NCBI GenBank assembly: GCA_937927985.1
Contig: CALFWH010000119.1
Span: forward strand, 1-10,037
Reading direction: 5' to 3'
Source: an uncultured bacterium
GTDB taxonomy: Bacteria > DRYD01
DNA: 10,037 bases
Both the position numbers and the translations under genes were made by a program. Within the stretch, counting starts at the first letter, position 1; each line of letters begins with the position of its first letter. Below the pieces are notes generated by a model. That model worked only from the letters and a program-made list of their open reading frames with translations, made no database searches and had not been told where the DNA came from. Positions 6,047-10,037 of the stretch are shown piece after piece.

Positions 6047-7153
6047 ATGTATGAAATAATGATTTTAATATCTTTAATCATTGTTTTTTTTATCTCTGCA
6101 AATTTAAAAATACCATACGTTTTGGCAAGCGTTATAACTGCAAGTTTTATTGTTATTCTAAATTTAAAGTATAATATACTTAACAATCAAACAGGAAATT
6201 TGAGTATTTTTTCCCAAATAGCTATACCATTAATATTTTTTTCCCTGGGACTTGGTTATAATTTGAAAACTTTTTTTAATATCATAAAAAAAACATTTGT
6301 ACCGTCCTTAATAGATACTTTGAATCTATTTGTACCATTCATAATCTTATACCTATTGACAAATGAATTTTTTACTTCATTAGTATTAGGATTAATACTC
6401 TATCCATCAAGCACAGCAATAGTAGTTAAAATACTAGAATTCCAAAAAAAATTAGTATCTAAAACCACTGATATTGTAATAGGAATACTTCTATTTGAAG
6501 ATATATTGTTAATTATCATCTTAACAATCCTAGATTTACAAACCAAAAATCAAAATGATTTAATAATTCTAAAGATAATATTAACAATCTTCATGATTCT
6601 TATTATTTATCTCTTATCAAACCTACTTAATAAGTATTCTCTATTTTTTGAAAAGTATTTACAAGAGGAGATTGGAGTCTTATTTATTTTTGGATACTTC
6701 TTCATATTTTTTTCTGTTTGTGAAATATTTCATTTACCGGAAGTACTAATTATGTTCCTAGCAGGTTTATCCATACCACAGCAATTATCAAGTACAATAA
6801 AACCTAAAATAGAAATAATTAAAAATTTTTCAATAGCAATATTTATAATGGACTTTATTTTCCAAAGTAAAATAACAACAGATTTAAATATAATCATTCT
6901 TTTATTGTCACTTTTATTTATTTTCCTAAAAATTCTTACCACCTACATCGGTTTACTATATAGTAAAACTAAAATTCAAATTAAAGAAATTTTCTATTTA
7001 ATACCAAGAGGAGAATTTAGTGTTTATTTTTCTTCAAAATTTAATGGTTTTGAAATAATTGGTTTATCTTTAGTTGTTTTATCTAACTTAATTTTTACTT
7101 TAATTTTACTTATAACTCCTTCTAAAGAAAAACAAAAGTTTATCTATAAATAA
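6047..7153 (+). CDS. CPA2-family cation/proton antiporter (KefB/NapA-like), membrane domain only
   Basis: This 368-residue integral membrane protein has about ten or more hydrophobic segments along its length. Family motifs include the LYPSSTAIVVKILE helix break (118-131), FEDI with the conserved acidic pair E151-D152 (150-153), and PRGEFSVY (320-327), equivalent to the KefB/KefC PRGEFAF-like signature. CPA2 proteins exchange Na+ or K+ for protons across the inner membrane. The RCK/TrkA-N nucleotide-binding domain that gates KefB/KefC is absent, so this is the antiporter core only, and which cation is carried cannot be read from sequence. No SD precedes the ATG at 6047; Met5 at 6059 is an alternative start. 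The gene diverges from bL25 and runs 14 bp into the convergent pilin-like gene. Family confidence is high; substrate is unknown. Confidence 0.9.
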   Translation: MYEIMILISLIIVFFISANLKIPYVLASVITASFIVILNLKYNILNNQTGNLSIFSQIAIPLIFFSLGLGYNLKTFFNIIKKTFVPSLIDTLNLFVPFIILYLLTNEFFTSLVLGLILYPSSTAIVVKILEFQKKLVSKTTDIVIGILLFEDILLIIILTILDLQTKNQNDLIILKIILTIFMILIIYLLSNLLNKYSLFFEKYLQEEIGVLFIFGYFFIFFSVCEIFHLPEVLIMFLAGLSIPQQLSSTIKPKIEIIKNFSIAIFIMDFIFQSKITTDLNIIILLLSLLFIFLKILTTYIGLLYSKTKIQIKEIFYLIPRGEFSVYFSSKFNGFEIIGLSLVVLSNLIFTLILLITPSKEKQKFIYK

Positions 7154-7586
7154 AAGAAAGAACAAAAACCATATATTCTGAATGATACTCCTTAAAGTTA
7201 GTATTCTTCATCATTTTTTGCTTGATAAAACTCGGTACTTTTTGATTAACTTGCAAATATAAAAATAAAATAATGCTTTGTTGATTATAAACATTTTTTA
7301 TAGAAAGCACAGTGCCCCATGGAGAATATAGAAAATTAGTAGCTAAACTCTTTGGAAGATAATCCCTATATGGATCAGTAAATAAATCAAACAAACTATT
7401 AGCATATTTAAGTTTGTCTATATAATATTTTTCACAAGCAATTTTTAAAAATCTATAATTCTGCAAAAAAACAGCTAACTTAGCATATTGAGTACTAAAG
7501 TAATAATAATTAAAACCTATTAAAATTAAAAGAAAAATTATTACAGATGATGTAATTATTTCTATAGTGGAAAATCCTTTTAGCAC
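7140..7586 (-). CDS. Type IV pilin-like / pseudopilin protein
   Basis: This 148-residue protein has a class III prepilin signal. The short leader MLKG ends at Gly4, and the mature end FSTIEIITSSVIIFLLILIGF has Phe at +1 and the required Glu at +5. One N-terminal transmembrane helix (about 8-29) leads into an extended alpha segment and a small globular domain. YLPKSLATN (76-84) and SPWGT (88-92) resemble the DPWG region of GspG/PilE-like major pseudopilins. It should be cleaved and methylated by PilD and build a pilus or pseudopilus, but no pil/gsp machinery gene is in the window. The start is GTG, 7 nt after the stop of the upstream Fe-S scaffold gene, without an SD, so coupled translation is likely. 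It ends with a 14-bp tail overlap with the antiporter gene. Confidence 0.8.
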   Translation of the reverse strand: MLKGFSTIEIITSSVIIFLLILIGFNYYYFSTQYAKLAVFLQNYRFLKIACEKYYIDKLKYANSLFDLFTDPYRDYLPKSLATNFLYSPWGTVLSIKNVYNQQSIILFLYLQVNQKVPSFIKQKMMKNTNFKEYHSEYMVFVLSFIYR

Positions 7587-7593
7587 TATTTTA

Positions 7594-7989
7594 CTAACTT
7601 ATTTTTGATTGATTCAATCTATTATATTTTTTGAGAGCTGCTTTTAGCACATTTAATCCTAAAGAAGCACAATTAGGTCTTAGAAGATAAATATCCTTAC
7701 CAATTAATCCAATTAAGTAGTTAATATCTATGTTTTCAAGATCTGTTATTTTTTTATTTTGTAGACTTTCTAGTAAAATAGAGGTAGAAGCTTGGCTTAT
7801 GCTACATCCTTCACCTTGAAAATACAGTTCCACTGTTTGATCTTCTCTAAGTTTAAGATAAATAGTAACTATATCCCCACATCCTGGATTCCCTCCTTGA
7901 ACCTCTATATCAAAACTATTGGGTTTCTTTTTATAGGGAGAATTTTCGAAGTGATCCAAAAATAACTCTAATTTTTCTAATCTATCCAT
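7594..7989 (-). CDS. sufU: Iron-sulfur cluster scaffold/transfer protein, SufU/IscU family
   Basis: This 131-residue U-type scaffold takes sulfur from a cysteine desulfurase (SufS or IscS) to assemble or relay Fe-S clusters in the cytoplasm. The ligand set is complete: NPGCGD (C37, D39), GCSISQAS (C62) and [12 protein letters not shown] (C107). The spacing C37-D39-C62 matches the family. SufU proteins carry an insertion of about 20 residues between the second and third Cys, but here that gap is only 45 residues, close to IscU's 43. The residue before C107 is Asn, where IscU has His. The flanking R..CA.L signature is SufU-like, so the protein mixes features of both. The SD AGGGG (7996-8000) lies 6 nt before the ATG at 7989, and the gene overlaps the end of hutU by 13 nt. 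No sufS, sufB, sufC or iscS is adjacent. Confidence 0.92.
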   Translation of the reverse strand: MDRLEKLELFLDHFENSPYKKKPNSFDIEVQGGNPGCGDIVTIYLKLREDQTVELYFQGEGCSISQASTSILLESLQNKKITDLENIDINYLIGLIGKDIYLLRPNCASLGLNVLKAALKKYNRLNQSKIS

Positions 7990-9623
7990 TTTAATCCCCT
8001 TTCCCTTGCTACTTTTTTAGCTTTTTGATATCCAGCATCAGCATGCCTTGCTACTCCTATTCCTGGATCATTAGTTAAAACTCTTTCTAACCTATCATAG
8101 GTTTGCTTTTTACCATCGGCAACTATAACCATTCCAGCGTGAATTGAGTTTCCTATTCCAATTCCACCTCCATGATGCACAGATACCCAATGAGCTCCCG
8201 AAGCAGTATTAAGCAAAGCGTTTAAAATTGGCCAGTCTGCTATCGCATCAGAACCATCTAACATTCCTTCAGTTTCCCTATAAGGGGAAGCAACACTTCC
8301 TGTATCTAAATGATCTCTACCTATAACTATAGGAGATTCTAATATTCCTTTCTCTACTAAATAATTGAAATACATTCCAGCTTTATCTCTTTCTTTGTAA
8401 CCTAACCAACATATTCTTGAAGGTAATCCCTGGAATTTTATTTTATTTTGCGCATTTATTATCCATTTTCTTATTCCTTCATCTTCGGGGAATAATTTTA
8501 ATATAGCATTATCAGTTTCAAATATATCTTTTGGATTTCCAGATAAGGCTACCCACCTAAAAGGGCCTTTTCCTTCCTCAAATAATGGTCTTATATATAA
8601 TTTTACAAACCCCTCAAATGAAAAAGCTTCATTATAACCAGCTTTATAAGCTTGTCCCCTTATGTTATTACCATAATCAAAAACAATAACTCCTTTTTTC
8701 TTAAATTCAACCATATAATAACAATGTTTATAAATAGTTTCTAAACTTCTTTTAATGTATTCTTCAGGATTTTTATATCTTAAATTTATTGCGTCTTTTA
8801 AAGTTAATCCTTCAGGGATATAACCGTTTAATTCATCATGGGCAGAAGTCTGATCAGTTATAACATCTGGATAAATTTCATTTTTGTATAGGTATTCAAG
8901 TAAGACAGAAGCATGAGTATGAACTGCAATGGATATAGGGATTGATTTTTGTTTATTTTCTAAAGCATATTTTACTGCTTGGTCTATATTATCAAAATAG
9001 ATATCTAAATATCGAGTTTTTATTCTTTTTTCTATTCTTTCTTTATCTACTTCTGCAATTAGGGCAACTCCGTCATTAAGGGTAATTGCTAGAGGTTGAG
9101 CTCCGCCCATTCCTCCTAAACCAGCACTAACCACTAATTTACCCTTTAAAGTACCCGAAAAGTGAATATCAGCTAAAGATTTAAAAGTTTCATAAGTACC
9201 TTGTATTATTCCTTGAGTACCAATGTAAATCCAGCTTCCTGCAGTCATTTGACCAAACATTATAAGTCCCTTAGCCTCTAATTCTCTAAAATACTGCCAA
9301 TTTGCCCAATTAGGAACTAACAAAGAATTTGCAATTAATACTCTTGGAGAATTTTCAAAAGTTTTAAAAATAGCTATAGGTTTACCTGATTGTACTATTA
9401 AGGTTTCATCATTTTCTAACTGCTGTAAAGCATTTACAATTTTGTGATAACTTTCCCAATTTCTTGCTGCTTTTCCACTACCACCATAAACTATTAAATC
9501 TTCAGGTTTTTCAGCAACATCAGGATCCAAATTATTCATAATCATTCTAAAAGCAGCTTCTTGTGGCCAATCCTTACAATGTAATTCCTTTCCCCTAAAA
9601 GCTCTTATAATTACTTTGCCCAT
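7977..9623 (-). CDS. hutU: Urocanate hydratase (urocanase)
   Basis: This 548-residue enzyme of normal family length converts urocanate to imidazolonepropionate, the second step of histidine breakdown, using tightly bound NAD+ in the cytoplasm. From Met at 9623: [12 protein letters not shown] (46-57), QSGKP (78-82), the dinucleotide-binding [10 protein letters not shown] (168-177), [17 protein letters not shown] (256-272), [10 protein letters not shown] (403-412, with the conserved Cys405), [17 protein letters not shown] (435-451), then [14 protein letters not shown] (476-489). All are intact, so it should be active. An upstream in-frame ATG at 9638 would add five residues, but the GGGGG run at 9631-9635 is a suitable SD for 9623 and family N-termini match that start. 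No hutH, hutI, hutG or ftcD is in the window. Downstream sufU overlaps its end by 13 nt. Confidence 0.97.
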   Translation of the reverse strand: MGKVIIRAFRGKELHCKDWPQEAAFRMIMNNLDPDVAEKPEDLIVYGGSGKAARNWESYHKIVNALQQLENDETLIVQSGKPIAIFKTFENSPRVLIANSLLVPNWANWQYFRELEAKGLIMFGQMTAGSWIYIGTQGIIQGTYETFKSLADIHFSGTLKGKLVVSAGLGGMGGAQPLAITLNDGVALIAEVDKERIEKRIKTRYLDIYFDNIDQAVKYALENKQKSIPISIAVHTHASVLLEYLYKNEIYPDVITDQTSAHDELNGYIPEGLTLKDAINLRYKNPEEYIKRSLETIYKHCYYMVEFKKKGVIVFDYGNNIRGQAYKAGYNEAFSFEGFVKLYIRPLFEEGKGPFRWVALSGNPKDIFETDNAILKLFPEDEGIRKWIINAQNKIKFQGLPSRICWLGYKERDKAGMYFNYLVEKGILESPIVIGRDHLDTGSVASPYRETEGMLDGSDAIADWPILNALLNTASGAHWVSVHHGGGIGIGNSIHAGMVIVADGKKQTYDRLERVLTNDPGIGVARHADAGYQKAKKVARERGLKWID

Positions 9624-9745
9624 TATCTCTACCCCCATGTTTTAAAATTCTCTTACTAATTTACAAAATCCTTTAACTATAATTCAACCTTACTTCAAAA
9701 TTTGATCTTTTTACTGTTAAATATCATTAAAAATCAATATAAAAT

Positions 9746-9775
9746 TTGTATAAAAAAAAACCATAAGGGTATAAT
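9746..9775 (+). promoter_or_regulatory. Promoter of hsp20
   Basis: A -35 TTGTAT (9746-9751) and a consensus -10 TATAAT (9770-9775) are spaced by 18 bp. The start of transcription should be near 9782, giving a leader of about 54 nt. The -35 lies inside TTGTATAAA (9746-9754), a word also found at 1850-1858 upstream of dnaJ. The element is sigma-70-like rather than sigma-32-like, so heat control would come from a repressor such as the HspR-like protein encoded in this window (inference). Confidence 0.65.
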
Positions 9776-9822
9776 GTATAGTGGAGGGGGTAAAAGGAAA
9801 ATTAATAAAAACCAAATATAAT

Positions 9823-9830
9823 GGAGGTGA
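9823..9830 (+). promoter_or_regulatory. Perfect Shine-Dalgarno site of hsp20
   Basis: GGAGGTGA is a full 8-base complement of the 16S rRNA 3' end and lies 5 nt before the ATG at 9836. An in-frame ATG at 9821 overlaps this SD and would add five residues, but it has no SD of its own at a workable distance, so 9836 is preferred. A second purine-rich GGAGGGGG lies at 9783-9790. Confidence 0.8.
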
Positions 9831-9835
9831 TTAGA

Positions 9836-10037
9836 ATGTTAACAACAAGAGAAAGAAGAACATTAGGAAGAAGACCAATGATATCAGAATTGGAAAGAAT
9901 TCATAATTTAGTAGATAATTTAATGGGAGAAATCTTTGGGACTACTCATTCAATGCCAACAACAACCCCCACTCCAACATGGACATGGTTACCCCCAATG
10001 AACATGTGGGTAGAAAATAACACACTATACTGCGAAT
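9836..10037 (+). CDS. Hsp20 / small heat-shock protein, N-terminal part (cut by window end)
   Basis: Only the first 67 codons are present; the frame is open to the window edge. The N-terminus is basic (RERRTLGRR, 5-13). It is followed by ISELERIHNLVDNLMGEIFG (16-35), an amphipathic helix typical of Hsp20 N-terminal arms. A Thr/Pro linker (39-47) leads to WLPPMNMWVENNTLYCE, which matches the start of the alpha-crystallin domain (family pattern P.vDiyE.dd.l). Hsp20 proteins form ATP-independent holdase oligomers in the cytoplasm that protect proteins during heat stress. The strong promoter, ~54-nt leader and perfect SD point to high expression. With dnaJ and the HspR-like gene in the same window it suggests a shared heat-shock regulon. 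The alpha-crystallin domain itself lies outside, so the call rests on the N-terminal pattern. Confidence 0.82.
   Translation, partial: MLTTRERRTLGRRPMISELERIHNLVDNLMGEIFGTTHSMPTTTPTPTWTWLPPMNMWVENNTLYCE

Larger units (their letters stand above)
9639..9835. other. Divergent intergenic region between hutU and hsp20
   Basis: This 197-bp AT-rich spacer must hold the start signals of both hutU (minus) and hsp20 (plus). It contains an odd-length perfect palindrome TCAAA-A-TTTGA (9695-9705), about midway between the hutU start and the hsp20 promoter, which could be an operator. The hsp20 promoter lies at 9746-9775. On the hutU side a TTGAAT with an 18-bp spacer to a TAAATT can be found, but it is too weak to call. 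No HAIR (HspR) or CIRCE (HrcA) operator is recognisable. Confidence 0.6.

Noticed and set aside
5986..6186. Minus-strand 66-codon frame crossing the bL25 promoter
   Set aside because: It overlaps the start of the antiporter gene, contains the promoter and T-run, and is low-complexity.
9781..9834. A 17-codon GTG-started frame between the hsp20 promoter and its ATG, ending TAG one base before it
   Set aside because: Its GTG would lie at or next to the transcription start with no SD, and the sequence shows no leader-peptide features; chance is likely.
1..10037. CRISPR array, insertion sequence, tRNA or rRNA
   Set aside because: No regularly spaced direct repeats, no transposase-like protein and no GTTCRANNC-type tRNA arm or rRNA stretch were seen.

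Overview
The window is bacterial DNA that is strongly A+T-rich and densely packed. It carries thirteen genes, some with Shine-Dalgarno (SD) sites complementary to bacterial 16S rRNA. Most genes belong to ordinary bacterial families: RapZ, bL25, DnaJ, HspR-type MerR, an IscU/SufU scaffold, urocanase, Hsp20, a type IV pilin-like protein and a CPA2 antiporter. The low G+C, Lys/Ile/Asn-rich proteins and HspR-type heat-shock control would fit a thermophilic or deep-branching low-GC bacterium. I cannot place it to a phylum from this window alone.

Layout. (1) Positions 1-1769, + strand: rapZ, then a lone sugar-type ABC permease with no binding protein, ATPase or partner permease. (2) 1884-3128, + strand: a zinc-finger-less DnaJ, then, one stop plus one codon later and in the same frame, an HspR-like MerR regulator. 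(3) 5947-3125, - strand: bL25, a small possible roadblock-fold protein, a HEPN-domain protein and an exported NAGPA-type phosphodiester glycosidase. These are tightly linked (12-nt gap, then 4-nt and 17-nt overlaps) and read from a plausible promoter at 6007-6035. (4) 6047-7153, + strand: a CPA2 antiporter divergent from bL25. (5) 9623-7140, - strand: urocanase (hutU), an IscU/SufU-like scaffold and a pilin-like protein, again overlapping or nearly touching. (6) From 9836, + strand: the start of an Hsp20 gene with a clear promoter and a perfect SD, cut by the window end.

How the genes may work together. The clearest functional theme is heat-shock control: dnaJ with its likely repressor hspR on one side, and hsp20 about 6.7 kb downstream. 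Both chaperone genes carry a 9-base TTGTATAAA word in their upstream regions. The two convergent junctions (3125-3128 and 7140-7153) overlap at their stop codons, so there is no room for ordinary terminators. The bL25-roadblock-HEPN-glycosidase cluster is the least conventional association. I found no CRISPR array, insertion sequence, tRNA or rRNA. No intergenic stretch exceeds 300 bases; the longest is 9639-9835.
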